Shown here: positions 8,080-16,204 of the stretch, piece by piece
How positions within the stretch are numbered: position 1 is the stretch's first letter
Layout: each line of letters begins with the position of its first letter
From: DATMBL01 sp050735975
GTDB taxonomy: Bacteria > Desulfobacterota > Binatia > UBA9968
Direction of reading: 5' to 3'
NCBI GenBank assembly: GCA_050735975.1
Contig: JBOHVS010000007.1
Span: forward strand, 1 to 33,939
DNA: 33,939 nt
Made by a program: the position numbers and the translations under genes
The notes under the pieces: model-generated
What the model saw: the letters and a program-made list of their open reading frames with translations, nothing else
What the model was told of the DNA's origin: nothing
The model's database searches: none

Positions 8080-9855
8080 TCAGTTGACCGTCAGTCGCTC
8101 GCCGTATTTCTGCCGTGAGGGAGGAACCCACCAGTCGATCGGGCGTAAACCGCCGGGGAAGACTTCTATGCCCTGTATGCGCCGTTGCACGGCGACGACG
8201 GACTTGCCGACGAAGAGGAAAGTATAGGGTTGCTCGTCGCTTAGAATCTGCTGAAACTCGCGGTACAACTCGATCCGTTTCTGCGGATCGAACTCATGAC
8301 GATAGTCCTCGAGTATTTGATCCACGCGGGCGTTCTTATAGCTGATGTGATTAGAGCCTTGGTTCGCCGCCTGCGATGAGTGCCAGACCTGATAAGCATC
8401 CGGCTCGTTCACGGACATGGCCCATCCCAGAATAATCGCGTCGAACTTACGCGCCTTTACGTCACCCAGGAAAATGGTCCAATCCAGCTCGCGCACGGTG
8501 GTTTCAATCCCGTACCCGCGAAGCTCATCCTGCAAGATCAGCGCGACGCTTTTACGGGTCGTATTACCGGAGTTGATTTTGATTTCGAAACGTAAAGGGA
8601 CTTTGCGCCCGTCGATCATTTTATCCAGCACACCGTCGCCGTCCGTGTCGCCCCAGCCTGCTTCTCTCAGAAGCTCGAGGCCTCTCGCCGGATCATAGGG
8701 ATAGCTGGGCAAGGTTTTGTCGTACTCCGGACGGAAAAAATAGATCGGCCCTTCCACAACCGCTCCCAGGCCGAACAGAATGGACTCGACCATCTGTTTT
8801 CGGTTGGTGAAATACGTCATGGCTTTCCGCACGCGTTGGTCGCGGAAGATCGGATGATCATTGTTCCAGCCGATATAACTGTAATTGGGGGCGAAATATT
8901 CGTATTTTTGAAATTGCTCTTTGAATCGCCGGCTGCTCGTCCCGCGGACGTGCTGAATCGGGGTGAGCCCCATCTCATCCAGACCGCCGCTTTTCAGCGT
9001 AACCAAGGCAGCGTCCATATTGTTGATGATTCTGTACTTGTGGCGGTCCAGGAAGGGCTGATCGATTCCCTCTTTGCCATAGCCCCAATAATTTTCATCG
9101 CGCGCCAGCTCAATCTCGCGTCCGGTCTTCCAGCCCCGGAACGTGTACGGGCCGCTCCCCATGGGGTTGCGGCTGTAGTTGCTGTTAAAATCGCCGGCGA
9201 ATGTCTTCACATTTTGAGACAATTGATCCGCAGGTTTTCGCAAATCGGCCAGAGTGACGCCTTTCAACAGATTGGACGGATCATAATAATGTCGCGGCAG
9301 CACGTCGATGCCTCCAAGAACGCTTTCGTTCAGGAAGTAGGGCTCGTCGATCGTGAACCGAATTGTGTACTCATCCAATAACTCGGCATCAACGACCGAA
9401 TGGAAATAGACGCGCAAAAACGGGGCGTTCACCAGCGGGCATTTGATGGCCTTGATCGAGAAAAGTACGTCTTCACCGGTCAGCGGCCGGCCGTCCTGGA
9501 AATGGACATCGCGCCGAATCGTGAAAGTGTAGCTCAGCTTGTCCTCTGAGATGATCGGGCGCGCCGCTGCGATCAGCGGCTTGAGTTCCAGGGTGCGCGG
9601 GTCGCGTGTGAGAAGACCTTGGAAGATGTACTGGAGGATCGCGCTAGCGGCGGCGTCATTGCTCGTGAGGGGATTCAGTTGCTCCGGATCGCTCAGACTG
9701 TGCATGATCAGCCAGTCGCCGCTCGCCGGAGTCCCAGGATCTTTCTTTCCGACTTTCCGGGCGCCGGGGGGGTCGGCCGGCGCCTCGTTTCCGCCTTCGC
9801 ACCCGAGCAAGAGAAGCAAAGCGACTAATGGCCACCATCTCCTTCGTCCGATCAT
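8080..9855 (-). CDS. peptide/solute-binding lipoprotein (SBP_bac_5)
   Basis: 591 residues. A lipobox (LLLLLG-Cys19) marks it as a lipoprotein anchored at the membrane surface. The body is a family 5 extracellular binding protein: the NPLTSNDAAA..I..IFQGLL opening, the R.DVHFQDGRPLTGEDVLFS block, and the WGDTDGDGVLDK and NKQ-type segments before the C-terminal lobe. Such proteins deliver peptides, nickel, opines or other organic solutes to DppBC-type permeases. The TDGDGVLDKM stretch near residue 400 resembles a calcium-binding loop and recurs in this family. It starts 6 bases after the LolB-like gene, so transporter and envelope lipoprotein genes are physically coupled. Confidence 0.93.
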   Translation of the reverse strand: MIGRRRWWPLVALLLLLGCEGGNEAPADPPGARKVGKKDPGTPASGDWLIMHSLSDPEQLNPLTSNDAAASAILQYIFQGLLTRDPRTLELKPLIAAARPIISEDKLSYTFTIRRDVHFQDGRPLTGEDVLFSIKAIKCPLVNAPFLRVYFHSVVDAELLDEYTIRFTIDEPYFLNESVLGGIDVLPRHYYDPSNLLKGVTLADLRKPADQLSQNVKTFAGDFNSNYSRNPMGSGPYTFRGWKTGREIELARDENYWGYGKEGIDQPFLDRHKYRIINNMDAALVTLKSGGLDEMGLTPIQHVRGTSSRRFKEQFQKYEYFAPNYSYIGWNNDHPIFRDQRVRKAMTYFTNRKQMVESILFGLGAVVEGPIYFFRPEYDKTLPSYPYDPARGLELLREAGWGDTDGDGVLDKMIDGRKVPLRFEIKINSGNTTRKSVALILQDELRGYGIETTVRELDWTIFLGDVKARKFDAIILGWAMSVNEPDAYQVWHSSQAANQGSNHISYKNARVDQILEDYRHEFDPQKRIELYREFQQILSDEQPYTFLFVGKSVVAVQRRIQGIEVFPGGLRPIDWWVPPSRQKYGERLTVN

Positions 9856-9861
9856 CGCCCG

Positions 9862-10680
9862 TTAACCACCAAGCGCCTCGATTGGCAACTCCTTAACGTT
9901 CGCGGGTTTCTGCTGAGAGAAAAGATTACTGGGAAGGGAGGCATTCAATTCCGGCTCTTCGTAGCGGATCTCCAGTCGCGTCTTTGGCGTTGGCGCCTCA
10001 AAAACAATCTTCGCAGGAAAAAGTCCGGAGGGAGTCTCGATATAGTCGGTGAATTCAGCGCCCATCTCGATCTCTCCAGCGCCGTTAAATCGTTGCCATT
10101 GAGTCGGGACCGGCAGGTGCGATGCAAAAGTAACCACGTCTTTGCCTCCATCCCGGCGAGGGAACAGCACTGCGTTTCCCTCCTGTTCCCAGGGACCGCC
10201 GGCTTCCACGGGCGCCAGGCCGAGCAGAAGCCTGGTTATTTCGTGGAGCTCCAGCGGAATCTGCGTATAGCGCGCCAGGTTGTCCTTGGATCTCTCTCCG
10301 CGCAGAAATACGCCGTCGCGCGGGTGATAACCGGCGATTTCCTTGTCGTTCACGGTGACGATCAGCACAGCCCCCAGGTAGGTGAGAGTTTCCAAACGCA
10401 TTTGATCCGGCCGTTGAACCAGGATTGCCTCCTGGAACCCCCTCTTCCCGTCCGGCCCGGAATAGTTGACGCGGGCCAACCCTCGGATCGAGCGAAACTG
10501 TTCTTGGCGTTGACTTATCACCCTTATAAGCTCGCCAGGCTGCCAAACTTTCGGCGGAATGTCGGCCGGTGGCGGCGTCACTGTCGCGCAACTAACAAGC
10601 CCCACGAGAATCGTTGCAAGAAGAAGAGCTTGCAGGGATCGTCCCAGAGGGCTTCTCGCGCGCCATGCGGACGAACTCAA
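9862..10680 (-). CDS. LolB-like / DUF4292-like outer-membrane lipoprotein
   Basis: 272 residues. The start is a TTG at 10680 that overlaps the TGA of the TPR gene (TTGA) and has GGAG eight bases upstream; no internal Met gives a signal peptide. The lipobox is LVGLVS-Cys31. The body (FRSIRGLARVNYSGPDGKRGFQEAILV, then RLETLTYLGA and a predicted beta-rich half-barrel) matches the LolA/LolB-like fold typical of DUF4292 proteins, which bind lipid or lipoprotein acyl chains. Deltaproteobacterial genomes often place such a gene next to a TPR lipoprotein, as here, which suggests an envelope assembly role. The substrate is not known. Confidence 0.75.
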   Translation of the reverse strand: MSSSAWRARSPLGRSLQALLLATILVGLVSCATVTPPPADIPPKVWQPGELIRVISQRQEQFRSIRGLARVNYSGPDGKRGFQEAILVQRPDQMRLETLTYLGAVLIVTVNDKEIAGYHPRDGVFLRGERSKDNLARYTQIPLELHEITRLLLGLAPVEAGGPWEQEGNAVLFPRRDGGKDVVTFASHLPVPTQWQRFNGAGEIEMGAEFTDYIETPSGLFPAKIVFEAPTPKTRLEIRYEEPELNASLPSNLFSQQKPANVKELPIEALGG

Positions 10681-12446
10681 ATCTTTTTCTCCAACCGCTG
10701 GACTTTTTCGCGGATCCGCTTGATCTGTTCGTTCTCCTTAGACTTCTTCAATGCCTCGCGGTAGCGCGCCAGGGCTCGATCCGGCCTGTCGAGTTTCTCA
10801 TAGGCGTCGCCAAGGTGCTCGACGATGGTAGGATCGTCCCCGGCCAACTCCACGGCTTTTTCCAACTGCTCCACGGCCCCGGCATAATCGCCCTTCTGAA
10901 AGTAAACCCAACCGAGACTATCGACGTAAAATCCGTCGTTGGGCGCGATCTTCAGCGCGCGCAAGACCAGGGCTTCGGCTTCTTCCAACCGGACTCCCAT
11001 CTCGGCCCAGGTGTAACCCAGGTAATTGAGCGCGGCGGCGTTTCGCGGATTCAACTCGATAGCCTTCTTCATGTTAACGATGCATTTCTCTTTGTCCTTA
11101 TTTTCGTCATGAAGAGCGCCGAGCTGAAAAAAAGCCTGGTCGTTCTTGGGATCGAGAACGGTAACCCGCTCCATCGCTCCTATGGCTTGCGGATAATTTT
11201 TCTGCTTGCGGTAGAGGTTCGACAAAAAGCCGTAGATTTCTTTTCGGTCGCTTTTCTTCCGCAATACCGTCTGAAGCGCCTCGATCGCTTTCTGCGTCTG
11301 CTCGCGGCGATCGAAGAGATAGGCCATCTGAACACGCGCATCCATGTAGAGTTCGCTCTTCTCCGGTATGCGCCCAAACTCCTCCACCGCCTTTTCATCG
11401 GATTTGAGCTCGACGTAGGTGGCTCCCAAGTAATATCGCGCCCGGTCATTGTCCGGATCGCCTGCCAGCACCAGATTAAATTCCGTCGCCGCGCGGTCGA
11501 AGTCGCCCTTTTCATAATAGATAAGGCCGATTTTGATCCGCGTCTCGCGCGGATCCGCCTCGGCGCTTTGCAGTTTTTGAAAATGGGCTAGCGCCTCATC
11601 GAGCTTGTTTTGCCCGACGTAGATCTCGCCCAGGCGTTTTCGCGCCCAGACGTTGTTGGGATTAACCTGCAGCAACCGCTGATAGGTCTGAATGGCATCC
11701 TCGTGTTTACCTTCCAGTTCATAGACCAAAGCCAGATCTGTCAGCACGGGTTCGAACTTGGGGTTGAGTTCCAGCGCCTTCCGATAACTCTGTTCGGCTG
11801 CCAGGTAGAGTTTGCTCTTGGCGCGCACACGGCCTAAATAATAATGGCCAAGCACCGAGTTGGAATTCAGGGCAAGGAGTTGCTCGAGGCTTGTGGTCGC
11901 TCTTGCGTAATCCTCGACCTGCAAATACAGCGCTCCAAGGTAAAGCAGCGCTTCCTGGTTCTTGGGATCGAGCTTGAGAACTTCGTTGTATTCATCCAGA
12001 CCTTTGGTATTCTCGCCCAGGGAAGAGTATAGACCGGCCAAGAGCAGGTGGTTTTCGATGCTTTGGGGATCGAGGCGAGTCGCTGTTTCCGCTTCTAAAA
12101 GCGCCTTTTTTAGGTCGCCTCTTCTCAGGTAGAGCGTCGCGAGGCGGAAACGCAAAAACGAATCCTCAGAGTTGATCTGAGCCGCCGCCTCGAACTCCGT
12201 GAGCGCCTCGTCAAATTCACCTTGTCCTAACAAGAGGTTCCCTTTGATGAAATGAGCCAGCGCTTTGGCTTCGGCAGGAATTTCGACCTTTTTGTCGTCT
12301 TTAAAAGGAGCTTCGGGTGACCACACAAGCCCTTCCGGAGGAGGTTGGATCTCGGGCGCCTTGGAGGCACAACCTGACAAAATTGCTAGGAAAAACACCC
12401 TCCAGAAAACGCGTGTGGCCATTAGGCAAATGGTTAACATACTCAC
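10677..12446 (-). CDS. TPR-repeat lipoprotein
   Basis: 589 residues from a GTG at 12446; an ATG at 12440 and another at 12422 are possible, and all keep the lipobox (AILSG-Cys26). From about residue 60 to 580 the protein is a solenoid of some 14 tetratricopeptide repeats (recurrent LG..Y....A...F..AL.LDP.N motifs). It is therefore a surface or periplasmic scaffold lipoprotein that binds other proteins. It is the first gene of the minus-strand run and overlaps the LolB-like gene by four bases. TPR lipoproteins with a LolB-like partner are thought to act in envelope biogenesis; here that is inference. Confidence 0.88.
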   Translation of the reverse strand: MSMLTICLMATRVFWRVFFLAILSGCASKAPEIQPPPEGLVWSPEAPFKDDKKVEIPAEAKALAHFIKGNLLLGQGEFDEALTEFEAAAQINSEDSFLRFRLATLYLRRGDLKKALLEAETATRLDPQSIENHLLLAGLYSSLGENTKGLDEYNEVLKLDPKNQEALLYLGALYLQVEDYARATTSLEQLLALNSNSVLGHYYLGRVRAKSKLYLAAEQSYRKALELNPKFEPVLTDLALVYELEGKHEDAIQTYQRLLQVNPNNVWARKRLGEIYVGQNKLDEALAHFQKLQSAEADPRETRIKIGLIYYEKGDFDRAATEFNLVLAGDPDNDRARYYLGATYVELKSDEKAVEEFGRIPEKSELYMDARVQMAYLFDRREQTQKAIEALQTVLRKKSDRKEIYGFLSNLYRKQKNYPQAIGAMERVTVLDPKNDQAFFQLGALHDENKDKEKCIVNMKKAIELNPRNAAALNYLGYTWAEMGVRLEEAEALVLRALKIAPNDGFYVDSLGWVYFQKGDYAGAVEQLEKAVELAGDDPTIVEHLGDAYEKLDRPDRALARYREALKKSKENEQIKRIREKVQRLEKKI

Positions 12447-12596
12447 CCCGGAGGGTCAACGTAGCGTCTTTCACGATTCTGAATGTGGCTCGAACTTCAT
12501 TCAGCTTATTAACTATGCTACTTATTTTTTATCTTTAACAGCCTTGATCTTGACCGTTATTCATCGTGGATGCAGCACTTGACGAAAGATATTCTC

Positions 12597-12674
12597 ACCA
12601 CGAAGATCACGAAGGCCACGAAGGGTTCGGGTATTTCTGATTATAAACTTCGTGCTCTTCGTGTCCTTCGTGGT
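12597..12674. repeat. CACGAAG hairpin repeat upstream of ligA
   Basis: The left arm 12597-12623 (ACCACGAAG, ATCACGAAG, GCCACGAAG: three 9-base units) and right arm 12648-12674 (CTTCGTG, CTCTTCGTG, TCCTTCGTGGT) match at 23 of 27 positions and enclose 24 bases. A related sequence (CCACTAAGACACTAAG ... CTTCGTGCC, TTTGTGCC, TTCGTGG) lies at 15618-15660. Both are intergenic. It lies 43 bases before the ligA start and could fold in its leader. Confidence 0.6.
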
Positions 12675-12717
12675 CAAATCTGTTTTTCTTTTTTGGTTGC
12701 GGAGTAGCCGCGCTAAG

Positions 12718-14733
12718 ATGAAGCAGTCACCTGAAGAAGCCCGAAAGCAGATCGCGGAGCTGCGCCAGGACATCGCAAACCATAATTACCGATATTATGT
12801 TTTGGACGATCCGCTGATCAGCGACGCCGAATATGACGATCTTTTTCGCCGGCTCGCCGAGCTGGAAAAGCAACATCCGGAGCTCGCGTCGGCCGATTCT
12901 CCGACACAAAAGGTCGGCGCTCCACCGCTGGCCAAGTTCAAAACGGTCCAACACGCCGTGCCGATGCTATCGCTCAATAACGCAAACAGTCGGGAAGAGT
13001 TGCAAGAGTTCGAGGAGAGAATCCGGCGTTTTCTCCGGAGCTCCGGGCCGATCGAGTATGTTGCGGAACCAAAAATCGACGGCGTCGCTGTCGAGCTGGT
13101 ATACCTTGGCGGACGATTTAGCGTCGGCTCGACGCGCGGGGACGGAATCAATGGCGAGGACATCACCGTAAACTTGAAGACAATCCGCTCTATCCCCTTG
13201 ACCCTGCACCGGGCTCACCGGGCGCTGCCGCAGCGCCTGGAGGTTCGCGGCGAAGTTTTTCTACCCCGCTCAGCGTTTCAGCAGATGAACCGGGAGCGCG
13301 AAGAAGAAGGGCAGCCGGTTTTTGCCAATCCCCGCAACGCCGCAGCCGGTTCCTTGAAACAACTGGACTCGACGATCACGGCCAAGCGTCCGCTGGACAT
13401 ATTCTGCCACGGGATAGGCACCATCGAGGGAGGACCGACGTTCTCGAACCATTCGGAGTCTTTGCTCGCGATCAGAGACTGGGGCTTGAAGCCGGTCCTT
13501 TTTGCCAAGGTTTGCCGCGGCCTGCAAGAAGTTCTGGATGATTACGACAAAATGGAAGCGCAACGCGATGAACTACCGTACGAAATCGATGGCTTGGTGG
13601 TAAAAGTCAATAGCATCGAGCTACAACGCAGGCTGGGCGAGATTGCCCGCTCGCCACGTTGGGCCATCGCTTACAAGTTCAAGCCGCAGCAAGCAACCAC
13701 GCGCATTCTCGACATTCAACCCCAGGTCGGCCGCACGGGGACCCTGACCCCGGTAGCAAGTCTTCAAGCCGTGCCGATCGGCGGCGTCGTCGTAAAGAGC
13801 GCATCGCTGCACAACATGGACGAGATCGAGCGCAAAGACATTCGCATCGGCGACAGCGTCGTCGTGGAGCGGGCGGGCGATGTGATCCCGTACGTAGTCC
13901 AGGTGTTGAAAAACAGGCGGACGGGCGATGAAAGAAAATTCGTCATGCCGGCGCAGTGCCCGGTCTGCGGCACCGCTGTTTACAGGGAAGAGGGCGAGGC
14001 GGCTTACCGCTGCGCCGGCATCTCATGTCCCGCGAAGTTGAAGGAGAGTCTGAAGTTTTTCGGTTCTCGGGGCGCGATGGATATCGAGGGTTTGGGCGAA
14101 AAGCTCATAGATCAACTTGTCGAACGCGGAATGGTTAAAGACATCGCCGACCTCTACGGTCTAAGCAAGGATCAACTTGCCGGTCTGGATCGCATGGCGG
14201 AAAAATCCGCCCGGAATTTGCTCGACGCTTTGGAACGAAGCAAAGACGCCACCTTGCCTCGCTGTTTGACGGCGCTGGGGATCCGCCACGTGGGTGAGGC
14301 AACGGCCAAACTGCTGGCTGAACACTTCGGCGATCTCAGTTCGATTATGGAGGCTTCAGAAGAGAGACTGATGGAGGTTCGTGAGATCGGCCCGGAAGTC
14401 GCCAGAAGCATCGCGCGCTTTTTTGCCCAGAAAGAAAATCGCGAGGTGATAGCGAAGCTGCGGGCGGCGGGCGTTCGTTTTCGCAGCGAACCGAAAAAAG
14501 GCGGAAAGCTTGCGGGATCGACATTCGTCCTCACCGGCGGCTTGAGCAGTATGTCGCGGGTGGAAGCGCAGAAGAGGATTGAGGCTCTGGGCGGGAGAAT
14601 TGCCTCAAATGTGAGCCGTAACACGACTTACGTTGTGGCCGGCGCGGATCCCGGCTCCAAGCTAAAGAAAGCCCGTGAGCTAAAGCTCGAGATTCTGGAT
14701 GAAGAAAAACTCTTAAGATTGCTGCAGAGCTGA
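12718..14733 (+). CDS. ligA: NAD-dependent DNA ligase LigA
   Basis: Joins nicks in duplex DNA in replication and repair, using NAD+. The frame extends to 12652, but the ATG at 12718 gives MKQSPEEARKQIAELR and exactly 671 residues, the family length; a GGAG lies 13 bases upstream. Domains in order: Ia/adenylation with the nucleotide-attacking Lys119 in EPKIDGVAVEL, OB fold, a four-Cys zinc finger (CPVC...CAGISCPAK, about residues 415-440), a helix-hairpin-helix region, and a C-terminal BRCT domain (GSTFVLTGGLSSMSR onward, ~595-671). All key residues are present. It is monocistronic, between the divergent TPR operon and the convergent RRM gene. Confidence 0.97.
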   Translation: MKQSPEEARKQIAELRQDIANHNYRYYVLDDPLISDAEYDDLFRRLAELEKQHPELASADSPTQKVGAPPLAKFKTVQHAVPMLSLNNANSREELQEFEERIRRFLRSSGPIEYVAEPKIDGVAVELVYLGGRFSVGSTRGDGINGEDITVNLKTIRSIPLTLHRAHRALPQRLEVRGEVFLPRSAFQQMNREREEEGQPVFANPRNAAAGSLKQLDSTITAKRPLDIFCHGIGTIEGGPTFSNHSESLLAIRDWGLKPVLFAKVCRGLQEVLDDYDKMEAQRDELPYEIDGLVVKVNSIELQRRLGEIARSPRWAIAYKFKPQQATTRILDIQPQVGRTGTLTPVASLQAVPIGGVVVKSASLHNMDEIERKDIRIGDSVVVERAGDVIPYVVQVLKNRRTGDERKFVMPAQCPVCGTAVYREEGEAAYRCAGISCPAKLKESLKFFGSRGAMDIEGLGEKLIDQLVERGMVKDIADLYGLSKDQLAGLDRMAEKSARNLLDALERSKDATLPRCLTALGIRHVGEATAKLLAEHFGDLSSIMEASEERLMEVREIGPEVARSIARFFAQKENREVIAKLRAAGVRFRSEPKKGGKLAGSTFVLTGGLSSMSRVEAQKRIEALGGRIASNVSRNTTYVVAGADPGSKLKKARELKLEILDEEKLLRLLQS

Positions 14734-14805
14734 CTACCCAGCATTATTCACGGACAATGAGAAACAGCGACACTGTGTTCTAGCCTTCGCGGGCGAGTCC
14801 CTTCC

Positions 14806-14917
14806 GGCCGCGGTCAATAAGCCTCTACCTTGTAGGCCGCCGCCCGATCCTCTCCAAAGGTGGTTATTTCGGCGGTCGGGGCCTGAGAGCAACCTCCACG
14901 TCCCTGTGACCGCGGCC
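14806..14917. other. candidate structured RNA, 11-bp closing stem
   Basis: Perfect inverted repeats GGCCGCGGTCA (14806-14816) and TGACCGCGGCC (14907-14917) enclose 90 bases that contain further complementary segments (GCC-tc-TAC-ctt-GTAGGC near 14823; CCGCCG against CGGCGG). The whole is GC rich and lies 4-116 bases 3' of the RRM gene on its transcript, and also 3' of ligA on the other strand. It could be a terminator/attenuator, a 3' UTR target of the RRM protein, or an independent small RNA. I could not match it to SRP, tmRNA, RNase P or a convincing 6S sequence by eye. Confidence 0.4.
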
Positions 14918-14921
14918 TCCT

Positions 14922-15230
14922 CTAATAGCGGTTTCCCCGCGGGGGCCCGCCTCCGCCGCTGCCCATCCGGGGGGAACGCGGCTGTTGCGGTCTCGCTTCA
15001 CTGACGACGATATTGCGCCCCTCAAAGTCAGTCCCGTTCAGGGCGGTCATGGCACGCTGAGCTTCTTCATCGGAGCTCATCTCCACGAAGCCAAACCCTT
15101 TGGATCTCCCACTAAACTTGTCGGTGATAATCCTGGCACTGAGCACCGAACCGTGCTGCGCGAAATGTTGTTGGAGCCTCTCTTCGGTCACTGAGTACGG
15201 AAGGTTGCCAACGTATAACTTCGCTCCCAT
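14922..15230 (-). CDS. RRM-domain RNA-binding protein
   Basis: 102 residues with a single RNA recognition motif filling residues 3-82. RNP2 is KLYVGNL (residues 4-10) and RNP1 is KGFGFVEM (about 44-51), with the aromatic residues that stack on bases in place. A short basic, Pro/Gly-rich tail follows (PRMGSGGGGPPRGNRY), as in cyanobacterial Rbp and plant glycine-rich proteins. These bind single-stranded RNA and often respond to cold. AAGGAGG lies about ten bases before the ATG, a strong translation signal. A highly structured stretch (14806-14917) lies just 3' of the stop. Confidence 0.93.
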   Translation of the reverse strand: MGAKLYVGNLPYSVTEERLQQHFAQHGSVLSARIITDKFSGRSKGFGFVEMSSDEEAQRAMTALNGTDFEGRNIVVSEARPQQPRSPRMGSGGGGPPRGNRY

Positions 15231-15845
15231 GTTGCCTGGCCCTCCTTATTGGATCGCAACGCTAGCCATTATGGGATCGATTTATCCAAAGATCCGGGCC
15301 TCAAACGGTTTCACCATTCTCTCGGCGCGCTCTTCGGACACTCGCCCTTACGAAGCGGGCGTAAGCCTACCTAAGGTATGGTCCGCTTGTCAAATCTTTC
15401 AGCGGGCTGGGCGGGCTGGCAAAGGGCAAGGGGGAGGGTCCGCCACAAAGCATTTCCGCCGAAGGACGGATGCGCCGAAGGACGCATTCGTCCGAAGCCC
15501 TGTGGCGAATCCGTCCCCAGCGTTTTTTGGCGGAGGCGGATCGGCCTCAGGCCGAAGCAGGGCGCTAAGCCGGAGGTCAGACATCGGAGGTCAGAGGTCG
15601 GAAGTCGGAAAGAACATAACCACTAAGACACTAAGCTTTCTTCGTGCCTTTGTGCCTTCGTGGCAAAGAGTTTTTAAAGAATTTCGTATTGCGAATTGCG
15701 GATTGATTCCTTCTGACCTCTGACTTCTGATTTCTACCCTCTGCGCTCTGCCCTTTGCGCTTAGCTCTTAGCCGCAGCATCTTTGCCCGGCAGCTTGGGT
15801 TTGCGGCCTCGGTGGGCGTGGGGTAAGGAAAACAACGGGGCCACT
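15231..15845. repeat. 615-bp gene-free stretch full of short repeats and hairpins
   Basis: No credible gene. It holds, in order: tandem GCCGAAGGACG units at 15458 and 15474 (period 16) inside an outer inverted pair CGCCACA/TGTGGCG (15441-15447, 15501-15507); a palindrome TCGGCCTCAGGCCGA at 15541-15555; a long hairpin with arms 15583-15604 and 15710-15731; within its loop CACTAAG/CTTCGTG units (15618-15660) and ATTGCGAATTGCGGATTG (15688-15705); then CTCTGCGCTCTGCCC-like units to 15770. The final ~75 bases must hold the acylphosphatase promoter, but I see no convincing one. Confidence 0.6.
15583..15731 (+). repeat. GGTCAGA/TCTGACC hairpin with 22-bp arms
   Basis: The left arm 15583-15604 (GGAGGTCAGAGGTCGGAAG) and right arm 15710-15731 (CTTCTGACCTCTGACTTCTG) differ at only three positions. 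All three are G on the left facing T on the right, so they become G-U pairs in plus-strand RNA. The loop of ~105 bases contains a second, unrelated CACTAAG/CTTCGTG inverted pair. The same GTCAGAGG motif family recurs at 20560-20644 and around 21480-21610. Confidence 0.55.
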
Positions 15846-16133
15846 ATGGAAAGTAAGGACGAAACGCGTGTTCACCTCCAAGTTGAAGGTAGGGTTCAGG
15901 GTGTCTATTTCCGAGCCTCCGCAGCACAGCAGGCTCAGCGGCTTGGATTAACGGGCTGGGTCATGAACTGCCCCGACGGGTCCGTTGAAATCGTGGCGGA
16001 GGGTGCGCGCGCAAAGCTCGAAGAGTTGGTCGCGTGGTGTCAGCAGGGCCCGCCAGGCGCTCGGGTGAGCAATGTTGCGGTCATGTGGGCAGATCCCAAA
16101 AACAATTTTCATAGTTTCACGATCAAGAGGTAA
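15846..16133 (+). CDS. acylphosphatase
   Basis: 95 residues from the ATG at 15846; an upstream in-frame ATG at 15783 only adds a repeat-encoded extension. The family signatures are complete: GRVQGVYFRASAAQQAQRLGLTGWVMNCPDGSVEIVAEG, with the catalytic Arg (VYFRAS, residue ~23) and Asn (VMNCPDG, ~41). It hydrolyses acyl phosphates such as carbamoyl phosphate and 1,3-bisphosphoglycerate in the cytoplasm. It is a single gene followed by a 12-bp terminator-like hairpin it shares with the convergent small peptide gene. Confidence 0.95.
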   Translation: MESKDETRVHLQVEGRVQGVYFRASAAQQAQRLGLTGWVMNCPDGSVEIVAEGARAKLEELVAWCQQGPPGARVSNVAVMWADPKNNFHSFTIKR

Positions 16134-16151
16134 TCAGTCGAGACCGACAAA

Positions 16152-16182
16152 CTGGTGAGAGGACGCTGTTTCCTCTCACCAG
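16152..16182. terminator. perfect 12-bp hairpin between convergent genes
   Basis: CTGGTGAGAGGA (16152-16163) and TCCTCTCACCAG (16171-16182) are perfectly complementary with a 7-base loop. It lies 18 bases after the acylphosphatase stop and 22 bases after the stop of the small peptide gene on the other strand, so it can serve both. On the minus strand the stem is followed by TTTG only; there is no long U tract on either side, so termination strength is uncertain. Confidence 0.65.
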
Positions 16183-16204
16183 CGAAACGAAATCCGAGTG
16201 ATAA

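Noticed and set aside
10614..11591. 325-codon open frame antisense to the TPR lipoprotein gene
   Set aside because: It mirrors the TPR reading frame; the opposite strand has repeats, a lipobox and operon spacing. The product has no recognisable domain.
14790..14830. SRP-RNA-like GGCCGGAAGGGA on the minus strand
   Set aside because: The flanking bases lack the conserved AGCAG tetraloop-helix context of bacterial 4.5S RNA.
15400..15780. CRISPR-like repeat cluster
   Set aside because: Units are short, degenerate and unevenly spaced, with no unique spacers and no cas genes.
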